A stretch of DNA of 64,000 bases from JBCAXA01 sp038534295 (GTDB lineage Bacteria > Pseudomonadota > Gammaproteobacteria > Steroidobacterales > Woeseiaceae): assembly GCA_038534295.1 (NCBI GenBank), contig JBCAXA010000001.1, positions 682,001 through 746,000 of the forward strand, read 5' to 3'. How positions within the stretch are numbered: position 1 is the first letter of the stretch; every line of letters starts with the position of its first letter. A program made the position numbers and the translations under genes. Below, piece after piece: positions 26,018 through 36,039 of this stretch. Under the pieces are notes generated by a model. It ran no database searches and had not been told where the DNA came from. It was given only the letters and a program-made list of their open reading frames with translations.

Positions 26018-26377
26018 TCAGTCTGGCCGCGTGCCGCGCTCGATAATGACCCCCACATGCTTGGATCCGCGAATGGCGCCCGGCTTGCTGACTCGCACGC
26101 GGACCCACGGGACGGTGTAGTTGTCGAGCACGTATGCGGCAATCGCCCCGGCCAGCGCCTCGACCAACTTGAACTTGCCTTCCTTGGTGAGCGCGGCAAC
26201 GCCGTCGGCCACGGCTTTGTAATTCAAGGTATCAGCAACGTCGTCGCTGAGCGCGGCAGCCCGCGTGTCATAGGCCATCTCCAACGAAATCTCAATTCGT
26301 TGGGTGATCCGCCGTTCCCACTCCCAAATCCCGATGACCGCTTCGACGGCAAACGTTTCAATAAAAATTCGGTCCAT
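26018..26377 (-). CDS. folB: Dihydroneopterin aldolase
   Basis: 119 residues from the ATG at 26377; the longer open frame upstream runs through tsaD and is not coding here. The sequence MDRIFIETFAVEAVIGIWEW is the FolB start and contains the conserved G-I/V-W-E-W/x-E. The catalytic Tyr/Lys regions are in TLNYKAVADG and KFKLVEALAGAIA. It converts dihydroneopterin to 6-hydroxymethyl-dihydropterin in folate synthesis. It follows tsaD by 5 bp; plsY, often beside these genes, is absent. Confidence 0.93.
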   Translation of the reverse strand: MDRIFIETFAVEAVIGIWEWERRITQRIEISLEMAYDTRAAALSDDVADTLNYKAVADGVAALTKEGKFKLVEALAGAIAAYVLDNYTVPWVRVRVSKPGAIRGSKHVGVIIERGTRPD

Positions 26378-26382
26378 GCGGC

Positions 26383-27420
26383 TCAGCTCAATGCGGGTGG
26401 CGGTTCGAGTTCCTCGAGCGACCAACGCGCCCGGGCGACGATGTCGGGATGTTCGCTGGCGTCGGCGAGACGCAGCGCACCGGTCAGCGCAATCATGGCG
26501 CCATTGTCGGTGCAAAACGCGATGCGCGGATAATAGACGCGACCACCGTCGGCCTCGAATCGCTTGCGCAGCTCGCTGCGTAACAGCTGATTGGCGCCGA
26601 CGCCGCCGGCGATGACCAGCCTGGAATGCTTGTGATCGCGCGCCGCGCGCAAAGACCGATCGACCAGTGAGCCAACGATTGCCGCCTGGTAGCCCGCCGC
26701 AAGATCGGCACGCAATGTCGCGTCGCGCGCGACTCGGTCCACACCAAGATCGCGGACGCGGACAATCAGCGCGGTTTTCAATCCGGAGAAGCTGAAGTCA
26801 TAACCAGGCTTACCGCTGAGCGGGCGCGGAAAATCGAAACGTTGATCGTCGCCTGCTTCGGCCAGACGGGCGAGCGCCGGACCGCCCGGATAACCGAGAC
26901 CGAGGGTCTTCGCGCCTTTGTCGAACGCCTCGCCCGCGGCATCGTCCAGCGTCGAGCCGAGAATACGATAGCGACCGACCGCCGCGACGTCGACGAGCAT
27001 GCTATGGCCGCCGGAGACGAGCAGCGCCAGGAACGGAAATTCGGGCGCGTCATCTTCGAGCAGCGGCGCCAATAGGTGTGCTTCCATGTGATGCACGGCG
27101 AGCGCCGGCACGCCCCAACCGTAGGCCAGCGAGCGACCAAACGCCGCGCCCACCAGCAACGCGCCCAGCAGGCCGGGTCCACCGGTATAGGCCACGGCCG
27201 ACACCTCGGCGGGGGTCAGCGCCGCCTCGGCAAGCAACGCGCGGGTCAGCGGCGCCAGGCGCTTGAGATGATCGCGAGACGCAAGCTCCGGGACCACACC
27301 GCCGTACACGGCGTGCAGGTCGGCCTGGCTGAACAAGCGCTGCGCGAGCAGCCCGCGGTCGCGGTCATAGAGCGCGAGGCCCGTCTCGTCGCAGCTGGTT
27401 TCGATGCCGAGTACAGTCAT
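26383..27420 (-). CDS. tsaD: tRNA N6-adenosine threonylcarbamoyltransferase
   Basis: 345 residues of the Kae1/TsaD family. It starts MTVLGIETSCDETGLALYD and has the metal-binding HHMEAHLLAP, the nucleotide-binding LLVSGGHSMLV, and the C-terminal VIAGGVGANQLLRSEL and CTDNGAMIALTGALRL. With TsaB and TsaE it forms t6A37 on ANN-decoding tRNAs. It is divergent from rpsU, the standard gammaproteobacterial arrangement. Confidence 0.96.
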   Translation of the reverse strand: MTVLGIETSCDETGLALYDRDRGLLAQRLFSQADLHAVYGGVVPELASRDHLKRLAPLTRALLAEAALTPAEVSAVAYTGGPGLLGALLVGAAFGRSLAYGWGVPALAVHHMEAHLLAPLLEDDAPEFPFLALLVSGGHSMLVDVAAVGRYRILGSTLDDAAGEAFDKGAKTLGLGYPGGPALARLAEAGDDQRFDFPRPLSGKPGYDFSFSGLKTALIVRVRDLGVDRVARDATLRADLAAGYQAAIVGSLVDRSLRAARDHKHSRLVIAGGVGANQLLRSELRKRFEADGGRVYYPRIAFCTDNGAMIALTGALRLADASEHPDIVARARWSLEELEPPPALS

Positions 27421-27433
27421 TGGAGGCTCAGTT

Positions 27434-27462
27434 TTGCATTTGCCGGTGGCCGTCGGTACTAT
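27434..27462 (+). promoter_or_regulatory. Possible rpsU-dnaG-rpoD operon promoter
   Basis: TTGCAT (27434-27439), a 17-bp spacer and TACTAT (27457-27462), ending 54 bp before the rpsU start, in the gap where the macromolecular-synthesis operon promoter is expected. The hexamers are imperfect. Confidence 0.4.
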
Positions 27463-27516
27463 TTCCGGCTCTCACTCAATCCGATGGCCACGGCCATCCG
27501 AATACGACAGCACACA

Positions 27517-27732
27517 ATGCCTCAGGTCAAGGTCCGGGAAAACGAATATTTCGACGCCGCATTGCGGCGTTTTAAGCGCGCCTGCGAGAAAGCCGGCATC
27601 CTCACAGAACTGCGTCGCCGCGAGTTCTACGAGAAACCCACGCAGGAACGCAAGCGCAAAAAAGCGGCTGCCGTTAAGCGTCATCTGAAGCGCCTGTCCC
27701 GCGAGAACAATCGCCGCAAGCGTCTTTATTGA
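27517..27732 (+). CDS. rpsU: 30S ribosomal protein bS21
   Basis: 71 residues, the exact gammaproteobacterial S21 length. It starts MPQVKVRENEYFDAALRRFK and ends in the Arg/Lys-rich tail RENNRRKRLY. The open frame extends far upstream through tsaD, but this ATG is the conserved start. bS21 helps the 30S subunit pair with Shine-Dalgarno sequences. It is the first gene of the rpsU-yqeY-dnaG-rpoD operon. Confidence 0.97.
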   Translation: MPQVKVRENEYFDAALRRFKRACEKAGILTELRRREFYEKPTQERKRKKAAAVKRHLKRLSRENNRRKRLY

Positions 27733-27772
27733 GCTAGCCGCGGGTAGCCGCAAGGGTTACCGAGATTTAGGC

Positions 27773-28216
27773 ATGGCGCTCAAAAGCGATCTCAACTCCG
27801 ACATCAAAGCTGCCCTGAAAGGCGGCGATCGTGCGCGCACGACCGTGCTGCGCATGGTGACCGCTGCCATCAAGCAGCGCGAGGTCGATGAGCGCATTGA
27901 ACTCGATGACGCCGCCATCGTTGCCGTCATCGACAAAATGGTCAAACAGCGCCGCGAATCCGAGAAGGTCTACCGTGAGGGCGGCCGCGACGATCTTGCG
28001 GACAAAGAAGCGGCTGAGATCGACATCATCCGCCAGTACCTGCCCGAGCCCCTTTCCGACGCGGAGATCGACGCATTAATCGACGCCGCCATCAGCGAAA
28101 GCGGTGCCGAGAGCATTCGCGACATGGGCAAAGCCATGGGCCTTATCAAAGGCCGTGCGCAAGGTCGCGCCGACATGGGCGAGGTCGGCAAAAAGCTGAA
28201 AGCCAGACTCGGCTAA
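27773..28216 (+). CDS. yqeY: GatB/YqeY domain-containing protein
   Basis: 147 residues. It has the YqeY helical domain related to the tail of GatB: LKSDLNSDIKAALKGGDRAR, LRMVTAAIKQREVDER, VIDKMVKQRRES and the C-terminal MGLIKGRAQGRADMGEVGKK. A role in tRNA-dependent amidation is proposed for the domain but not proven for stand-alone YqeY. It lies between rpsU and dnaG, 40 bp and 64 bp away. Confidence 0.93.
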   Translation: MALKSDLNSDIKAALKGGDRARTTVLRMVTAAIKQREVDERIELDDAAIVAVIDKMVKQRRESEKVYREGGRDDLADKEAAEIDIIRQYLPEPLSDAEIDALIDAAISESGAESIRDMGKAMGLIKGRAQGRADMGEVGKKLKARLG

Positions 28217-28280
28217 GCCGGGCCGGCACTCGTAAAAATCCGTTAAGCTGACGCCGCTGCCCGCGCAGTTGGAGCCGCGA

Positions 28281-30047
28281 TTGGCTGGACGAATCCCGCA
28301 AAGTTTCATTGACGATCTGCTCGCCCGCGCCGATATCGTCGAGGTGATCAGCTCGCGGATCCCGCTGACCCGAGCCGGCCGCGAGCACAAAGGCTTGTGC
28401 CCGTTCCACGGCGAGAAAACACCATCGTTCACGGTCAGCCCTGACAAAGGCTTCTACCATTGCTTTGGCTGCGGCGCGCACGGCACCGCACTCGGCTTTT
28501 TGATGGAGCACGATCACCTCGATTTTGTCGATGCGGTCGAGCAGCTGGCGGCTATGGTCGGCGTCGAGGTACCGCGTGAGGCCGGCAACGAAAAATTGCG
28601 CGGCAGCGACCGCGTTCTCGAAATCCTGCGGCGAGCGGCCGAGTTTTATCAGCAGCAGCTGCGCAACAGCGACGCGGCCAAGGACTACCTCAAGGCGCGC
28701 GGCATCGATGGCGCCACCGCTCGCGATTATGGGCTTGGCTTCGCGCCGGATGCCTGGCACGCCCTGAATGAGCAGTTCGGCCGTGACAGCGAAACCGAAA
28801 CGCTCCTGCAGGCGGCCGGGCTGATCATTCGGCGCGATGAAGGCGGCTATTACGACCGCTTTCGCGACCGAGTGATGTTTCCGATTCGCGATGCACGCGG
28901 CCGCGTGGTCGGCTTCGGCGGGCGGATCCTTGGCAAGGGCGAGCCGAAGTACTTGAACTCGCCGGAAACCGTGGTGTTCAGCAAGCGCCGCGAACTCTAC
29001 GGGCTCTACGAAGTTCGTCGACGCCTGCGCGATATTCCGCGACTCATCGTGGTCGAAGGCTACATGGATGTCATCGCGCTGGCTCGCCACGGCATCGACA
29101 ATGCCGTAGCGACTCTCGGCACGGCGACCACCGATGAGCATCTCGGCCGACTGTTTCGGGTCACCAATGACGTCGTGTTTTGCTTCGATGGCGACCGCGC
29201 CGGCCGTCAGGCCGCTTGGCGCGCGTTGGAGACCGCCCTACCGCAGGCGCGCGACGGCCACCAAATGCGTTTTGCGTTCCTGCCCGAGGGCGAAGACCCG
29301 GACTCGCTGGTCAGCCGCGACGGCAGCAAAGCGTTTGAGGAACGCATCGACGCCGCCGTCGGCCTCTCAGATTTTATGGTCGACGAACTCGGCGCAGACA
29401 TCGAGCTCGACTCGCTCGACGGGCGCGCACAGCTCGCCGAGCGCGCCAAGCCGCTGCTCGCGAAAGTCCCAGCCGGCGTTTACCGCGAGCTGTTGATCGA
29501 GCGGCTGGCCGACGAAGTCGGCCTCGCCGGCGCCAAACTGAAAGAGCTCATGGGCAAACCAGCCCAGCCCGCCAAGCAGCAACCGCCGGCGCGCACCGCG
29601 CGGCGCCAGCAAGACTCGGTCAAGCTGGCAGGCCGCGCCATTCGCGCGTTGTTGCACCGGCCATCGCTAGCAATGCTCGCCGATCCAGTGGATCTCGCCG
29701 GGCTCTCGGGCGCTGGCCCGGAAACCCTGGTGGAATTGCTTGAAATTTCCCACAGCGAACCCCAACTCACCCCCGCAGCGTTATTGGAACGCATGCGTTC
29801 GCACCGGTTTTTCTGGCGCCTGGAGCAGCTGCTCGCTACCGAGCTGCTGGAAAACGAGGAAATGAGCCTCGAGCAGGAATTCGCCGGGTGCGTGCGCAAA
29901 TTGCGGGCTGCGTCGGTCCGCGAGCGCATCGAATCGCTGCGTGACGCCGGTATGGCGGCACTGTCAGACGACCAGCGGCGCGAATTGACGGAACTGATTG
30001 CGCTCGAACACGCTCTGAAGAACCCGGCCCCGAACGATCTGCAGTAA
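28281..30047 (+). CDS. dnaG: DNA primase
   Basis: 588 residues from a TTG at 28281. I chose this TTG because it yields MAGRIPQSFIDDLLARADIV, the conserved DnaG start, and has GGAG 6-7 bases upstream; a TTG four codons earlier is possible. The zinc ribbon shows CPFHGEKTPSFTVS and FHCFGCGAHG-type cysteines (YHCFGCGAHG). The TOPRIM core has VVEGYMDVIAL and FCFDGDRAGRQAA. The C-terminal helicase-binding domain covers about 430-588. It makes RNA primers at the replication fork. Confidence 0.96.
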   Translation: MAGRIPQSFIDDLLARADIVEVISSRIPLTRAGREHKGLCPFHGEKTPSFTVSPDKGFYHCFGCGAHGTALGFLMEHDHLDFVDAVEQLAAMVGVEVPREAGNEKLRGSDRVLEILRRAAEFYQQQLRNSDAAKDYLKARGIDGATARDYGLGFAPDAWHALNEQFGRDSETETLLQAAGLIIRRDEGGYYDRFRDRVMFPIRDARGRVVGFGGRILGKGEPKYLNSPETVVFSKRRELYGLYEVRRRLRDIPRLIVVEGYMDVIALARHGIDNAVATLGTATTDEHLGRLFRVTNDVVFCFDGDRAGRQAAWRALETALPQARDGHQMRFAFLPEGEDPDSLVSRDGSKAFEERIDAAVGLSDFMVDELGADIELDSLDGRAQLAERAKPLLAKVPAGVYRELLIERLADEVGLAGAKLKELMGKPAQPAKQQPPARTARRQQDSVKLAGRAIRALLHRPSLAMLADPVDLAGLSGAGPETLVELLEISHSEPQLTPAALLERMRSHRFFWRLEQLLATELLENEEMSLEQEFAGCVRKLRAASVRERIESLRDAGMAALSDDQRRELTELIALEHALKNPAPNDLQ

Positions 30048-30180
30048 AGCAAGAATCGGGCCATAAATCGGCGAAAACTGCCGAACAAACAACCACTTTG
30101 GCCATCTAAATCGGTATTTTCGACGAAGACGTTCTGCTAATATTGCGCGTTTTCGTCAGCGTCCCAACGAGGCACACGAC

Positions 30181-32010
<1,830 letters not shown>

Positions 32011-32033
32011 GCTCGTTCAGACCGCGCAAAAAG

Positions 32034-32061
32034 AAAAGGCGCCCGATTGGGCGCCTTTTTT
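32034..32061 (+). terminator. Intrinsic terminator after rpoD (probably bidirectional)
   Basis: AAAAGGCGCCC-GATT-GGGCGCCTTTT with six T residues on the plus strand and A residues on the other side, so it can also serve the convergent pseudopilin gene ending at 32081. Confidence 0.92.
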
Positions 32062-32080
32062 GATTCTGGCTGGCGTCTTG

Positions 32081-32554
32081 CTACAGCTCTTCGGCAAGCC
32101 CTAGGTAGCTGCCGTTGTACGCGCGGATGACGTCGTCGTGCGCCTGTCCGTTCAAGATCTTCTTGCTGCTCTTACCGTCGGCGCCACGGCTAACGAGGTC
32201 GAAGTCCGTGTTCAGCGGTTGGTTCGTCGGGCCTTTGCGCTTCGGGCCTTTCTTCATCTCCGGCGTCATCGCGAGATAGATGTACTGCTTGCCCCACGGA
32301 TCACGCATGTCGCCAAGGCCGAGTTGTTCCAGCGACTCGGGCAGCGCACCGTCGTTCTCGGTCTGAAACTTCTGCAGCTCCAGTGAGATGCGGCCCATGT
32401 CCTGAATCGCTTTGCCGACTCGAGCGTTGTCGATGTAGCCAGTGTAAGCCGGCAGAGCGAATGACCCCAGCAGCGCCACCAGCGCTACGACGATCATCAA
32501 CTCCATCAAGGTAAAACCGCGCTGCAATGCAGCGCCGCGGATTCGCGTTCGCAT
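32081..32554 (-). CDS. Type II secretion/type IV pilus-like pseudopilin (GspG-like)
   Basis: About 157 residues from the ATG at 32554, which has GGGAG upstream. The prepilin peptidase site is RG|FTLMELMIVVALVALLG, with Glu5 of the mature helix. The C-terminal part shows the GspG-type elements MRDPWGKQYIYL and a Ca-binding-like DFDLVSRGADGKSS loop. It has no other secretion genes around it, so it is an orphan pseudopilin or part of a dispersed pilus/T2SS set. Family assignment is good; the specific machine is unknown. Confidence 0.85.
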   Translation of the reverse strand: MRTRIRGAALQRGFTLMELMIVVALVALLGSFALPAYTGYIDNARVGKAIQDMGRISLELQKFQTENDGALPESLEQLGLGDMRDPWGKQYIYLAMTPEMKKGPKRKGPTNQPLNTDFDLVSRGADGKSSKKILNGQAHDDVIRAYNGSYLGLAEEL

Positions 32555-32737
32555 AACCAGACTCCCGAATTGCGACAACCAGTGTAGTGAGCCACCCGCA
32601 CCGTGTCGGTGCGTTCGGGCATCCGCTCACGAGGTCGAGTGTGCGCTGGTTCAAATAACGGGGGTGTCAAATGCTGTCGAAGGCACGCCGTAGGCGAAAA
32701 CCTTGTGACGTCGGCACGCGCGAGGCAAGGTCGCGCC

Positions 32738-33382
32738 ATGACGACGTTCCTATTCGACCTCGACGGCACGCTGTTCGATACCGCGCCCGATATTGCCGAT
32801 GCGCTGGATCTAACGTTGACCGAACTCGGTCTGCCGGCGGCGGGGCGCGAGCGCGCTATCAGCTGGATCGGTGGCGGCGCGCGCGTCTTGCTGAAACGTG
32901 CGCTCCCGGCCGCAGGCGCCGATGACGCGGACCCCGATGACGTCATGCCGATCTTCATGCGCCATTACGGCACGACGAACGCACGGACCGCCATGCCCTA
33001 CCCCGGTGTCGACGACACGTTGTCGGTACTTGCCGGACAGGGTCATCGACTCGGCTGCGTCACCAACAAACCGGCGCTATTTGCCCACCAGATTCTCGAG
33101 GCAAGCCAGTTGCTCGATCGATTCGGTGTGTTAATCGGCGGCGATACGCTCATCGAGCGCAAACCGCATCCACTGCCGCTGACCACAGCAATTTCGGCAC
33201 TGGAAGCGACGGTGGATGAAACATGGATGGTGGGGGATTCGCTGACGGACATGGACGCCGCACGCGCGGCCGGCGTACGCAGTGCCTGGGTGCCCTATGG
33301 CTACCACCGCGACACGGCACAAGACGTACTCGCACCGACCGTCGCACTGCAATCGTTTGCGGAGATCCTCGACCTGGCGTAG
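32738..33382 (+). CDS. HAD family hydrolase, phosphoglycolate phosphatase-like
   Basis: 214 residues from the ATG at 32738. HAD motif I is FLFDLDGTLFDTAPDIADAL, motif II is CVTNKP, motif III Lys lies in IERKPHPLPL and motif IV is MVGDSLTDMDAARAAG. The cap domain is between motifs I and II. The sequence is closest in pattern to Gph, which removes phosphate from 2-phosphoglycolate. It is just upstream of the tRNA gene. Confidence 0.88.
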   Translation: MTTFLFDLDGTLFDTAPDIADALDLTLTELGLPAAGRERAISWIGGGARVLLKRALPAAGADDADPDDVMPIFMRHYGTTNARTAMPYPGVDDTLSVLAGQGHRLGCVTNKPALFAHQILEASQLLDRFGVLIGGDTLIERKPHPLPLTTAISALEATVDETWMVGDSLTDMDAARAAGVRSAWVPYGYHRDTAQDVLAPTVALQSFAEILDLA

Positions 33383-33439
33383 CGCTGGGCTGGCGAGCAC
33401 GCCGCCGCCCTTCTACACTAGTGGGCTGCATCGAGTTAC

Positions 33440-33516
<77 letters not shown>

Positions 33517-33621
33517 AATCTTTCCGGCTTCGATTACCGTTGTGGCGTCGCGGCGGCAAGTACGGCAACTAGCGGAGCCGCACTTCGGCGTTTGCGTCCT
33601 TGTGGTCGTAGCGAGCGGCTC

Positions 33622-33646
33622 GGTTCAAGTCCTACCGGGCCCACCA
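33622..33646 (+). repeat. Duplicated tRNA 3' end (att-like direct repeat)
   Basis: 25 bases identical to the T-arm-to-CCA end of the tRNA (33492-33516). Weaker similarity goes on to the right at the same 130-bp offset (GGCTTCG..., CCGTT) and to the left (CCTTG.GTCGTAG, with a 10-bp insert before the repeat). It cannot fold as a complete tRNA. It marks the left border of the accessory region and looks like an attachment-site duplication or remnant tRNA copy. Confidence 0.75.
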
Positions 33647-33670
33647 GTTCTCATTGGCTTCGGTCGCCGT

Positions 33671-33690
33671 TTATTCCATTTATGGAATAA
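33671..33690. promoter_or_regulatory. Perfect palindromic operator upstream of the XRE-ASCH gene
   Basis: TTATTCCATTTATGGAATAA is a 9-2-9 perfect inverted repeat, 38 bp before the ATG at 33729. Autoregulated XRE-family antitoxins bind such palindromes across their own promoter. No strong -35/-10 pair is clear, but the AT-rich palindrome would overlap the -10 region. Confidence 0.75.
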
Positions 33691-33728
33691 TGCCACCGGC
33701 GGGGATCAAGAAAATTCTGGAGGTTGGC

Positions 33729-34520
33729 ATGGGTACGCGGCAGCGGTCCGGTAACGGCACGTCATCTGTTTCAAGCGCTGGTAGCGTGGCCATGGTTGGC
33801 TCAGAACTGCGTCGGCTGCGACTGGCGGCTGGCTTGACCCAAGAACAGATCGCGACTCGCATGGGAGTGCAACAGGCAGCTGTCTCGAAAATTGAAAAGG
33901 GTGGTGACGTACACCTGAGCACAATACAGAGGTATGTAGAAGCTTTAGGCGCTTGGCTTCGCATGAATGCGCATTTTGCGTCAGATGCACCCCTTTCACT
34001 CAGCCTTTGCGAGGCCTTCGATGTTGAGCCGGGCGATGATGCCCAGCTGGTGTTGCCGCTATTTGGCGATGAGCCACTCAAACCACGGCGCGATGTCGTA
34101 TTGTCTATTAAGCCTGTCTATTCGGAAAGAATTCTCGCTGGAGAAAAGACTGTCGAACTGCGGCGAAGGTTTCCTGCAACCGCGCCGAATGGAGCTTTGG
34201 CATATATCTACTCCACTTCTCCGGTCAAAGCGATCGTGGGTACTGCATCAATTCAAGATGTGCTCAAGCTTCCAGTGGAGCAGATTTGGACCGAGTTCGA
34301 GAGCACCGCATTTATCGAGCGCTCGCATTTTGATAAGTATTTTGACGGCGTCGATCACGGTTTCGCCCTAGTTTTTGATGATGTAAGGGCATTTACTCGA
34401 CCCCTGCCGCTTAATGAGCTCCGTGAGAAATTTGGGTTCGAACCGCCCCAGTCGTTTCTTTATGCAAAACATGAACTGAGAAAGGCCCTCAAGGATGAGC
34501 CAGCAGTCGTATCTCATTGA
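33729..34520 (+). CDS. XRE-family HTH protein fused to an ASCH domain
   Basis: 263 residues from the ATG at 33729, which has GGAGG 5 bases upstream; earlier in-frame starts would run through the palindrome. Residues 24-78 form an XRE HTH (SELRRLRLAAGLTQEQIATR, then GVQQAAVSKIEKG). Residues 124-245 form an ASCH domain: VLSIKPVYSERILAGEKTVE is followed by LRRR, giving the family signature GxKxxExR at 138-145, then YIYSTSPVKAIVGTASI. ASCH domains are PUA-like and thought to bind RNA or nucleotides. First gene of a coupled operon: the next ORF begins 26 bp before its stop. Probably a DNA-binding autoregulator/antitoxin with a ligand sensor. Confidence 0.85.
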   Translation: MGTRQRSGNGTSSVSSAGSVAMVGSELRRLRLAAGLTQEQIATRMGVQQAAVSKIEKGGDVHLSTIQRYVEALGAWLRMNAHFASDAPLSLSLCEAFDVEPGDDAQLVLPLFGDEPLKPRRDVVLSIKPVYSERILAGEKTVELRRRFPATAPNGALAYIYSTSPVKAIVGTASIQDVLKLPVEQIWTEFESTAFIERSHFDKYFDGVDHGFALVFDDVRAFTRPLPLNELREKFGFEPPQSFLYAKHELRKALKDEPAVVSH

Positions 34521-36039
34521 TACGAATATTGTTATTGGGCTAGAGGACAATCATGCTGTTGAAGCCGGGTACGCTCGATTCTTCAAACTTGCATCAGCCC
34601 ACAATGTCAGTGTCTATGTTCACGAAGCCGCCAAGGATGACATAGCACGAGATAAGGATGAGCAGCGGCGCAAGATATCGCTAAGCAAGATCGCTAAGTA
34701 TCAGGTTCTCAACAAACAACGCGGCTTGACAGAAGCTCAACTGGGCGAGGTATTCGGAGCACTCAGGAAGCCTAACGATGTTGTAGACGCAACGTTGCTA
34801 CATGCCCTTGAGAGCGGAGCTTCAGACTTCCTTATCACTCAGGACAAAGGCCTCCACGAACGGGCACAGAGACGATCAGCTGATTTAGCACGCAGAGTCC
34901 TGTTCATTGCTGATGCAACAGACCTGCTGATCCAAACCTATGAACCTAGAGAGGTTCCGATTCGCCATGTGGCGGAGGTTAGAGCGCATGAGATTGACCA
35001 TTCCGATAGGTTCTTCGATAGTCTGCGTGAAGGTTACCCAGAGTTCGATGACTGGTGGCGTGACAAATGCGTCAAGCAACACAGACCCTGCTGGGTCGTT
35101 TACGTCGGAGACGATCTTGCAGGTCTGATTGTCCGCAAGGACGAAAGTGCCGAGGACACAGATGCGAACACGCCGGCGGAGAAGATCCTAAAGATATGTA
35201 CATTTAAGGTCGCCCCGGAAAACCGCGGTGTAAAACTGGGAGAGCTGCTTCTAAAGCAGGTGCTTTGGTACGCCCAGACCAATGGGTACGACCTTACCTA
35301 TCTGACAGCATACGAAGATCAGGTCTCCCTCATGGACCTCTTGGAATTCTACGGCTTTCAGAACACTGGTGCTAACAGCAATGGAGAGCGCATTTACGAG
35401 CGTAGTTTCTCGCCCGCGGCACTTTCTCATCGAGAGAGTGTCTCGTCTTTTGAGCTAGCGCGGATAAGCTACCCGCGGTTTCTTGTTGATCAAACAACAC
35501 GTGGATTCGGTATCCCGATTCTTGAGGAATACCATGACACGCTTTTCCCGGATCTCTATCAGCCATTCCAGCCTGATCTTTTTTCCGGAGCATCTCGTGC
35601 GGAAAAGATCACTCGTCCTGGCAATACTATCCGTAAGGTCTATCTGTGCCGCGCGCAGTCTAATCTTGGTCCACCAGGCTCCATCCTTTTTTTCTATAAA
35701 GGCGCCTCGAAAAATCCACCTTCACAGGCGATCACTGCGCTTGGAATTCTGGAGGGTTTGTCTTTGGCGCGCACTACGAGAGAGTTGATGCAAATGACTG
35801 GTGGCCGGTCTGTCTACAGTGAGGATCAGCTTACTGTCTGGGCGGAAAAAGCCAAAACTGGAAGGCCTGTCAAGGTCATCAATTTCTTGCTGGTCGCCTA
35901 CATTGAGCCGCCGATCCTTAAACATGAGCTTGAATCGATAGGTGTGATACGAGGGCATCCGCAGCAATCGATCTATGAATTAAGTCACGATCTCATGTCT
36001 GCTCTGATCGAGCGCGCCAATCTCGACTTTGCCGTATGA
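34495..36039 (+). CDS. PIN domain + GNAT acetyltransferase + PUA/EVE-like fusion protein
   Basis: 514 residues, three parts. Residues 4-150: PIN-type nuclease (YLIDTNIVIGLED with Asp9, Glu44, NDVVDATLL with Asp98, DFLITQDKGL with Asp111/Asp117), so the acidic site seems complete. Residues 155-305: GNAT fold (WVVYVGDDLAGLIVRKD, FKVAPENRGVKLGELLLKQV as acetyl-CoA loop, FYGFQNTG). Residues 375-514: PUA/EVE/ASCH-like domain (IRKVYLCRA, PPGSILFFYKGASKNPPSQA). A ribonuclease combined with an acetyltransferase suggests a toxin or effector acting on tRNA or another RNA, controlled by the HTH-ASCH partner. Overlaps the genes on both sides. The domain calls are mine by motif; function is inferred. Confidence 0.8.
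   Translation: MSQQSYLIDTNIVIGLEDNHAVEAGYARFFKLASAHNVSVYVHEAAKDDIARDKDEQRRKISLSKIAKYQVLNKQRGLTEAQLGEVFGALRKPNDVVDATLLHALESGASDFLITQDKGLHERAQRRSADLARRVLFIADATDLLIQTYEPREVPIRHVAEVRAHEIDHSDRFFDSLREGYPEFDDWWRDKCVKQHRPCWVVYVGDDLAGLIVRKDESAEDTDANTPAEKILKICTFKVAPENRGVKLGELLLKQVLWYAQTNGYDLTYLTAYEDQVSLMDLLEFYGFQNTGANSNGERIYERSFSPAALSHRESVSSFELARISYPRFLVDQTTRGFGIPILEEYHDTLFPDLYQPFQPDLFSGASRAEKITRPGNTIRKVYLCRAQSNLGPPGSILFFYKGASKNPPSQAITALGILEGLSLARTTRELMQMTGGRSVYSEDQLTVWAEKAKTGRPVKVINFLLVAYIEPPILKHELESIGVIRGHPQQSIYELSHDLMSALIERANLDFAV

Noticed and set aside
28146..29141. A 331-codon minus-strand frame inside dnaG
   Set aside because: It is a shadow of dnaG, which has full zinc-ribbon and TOPRIM motifs.
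33622..33646. A second tRNA gene
   Set aside because: Only the T-arm-to-CCA end is present. No D-arm, anticodon stem or 5' acceptor can be formed from the sequence to its left.
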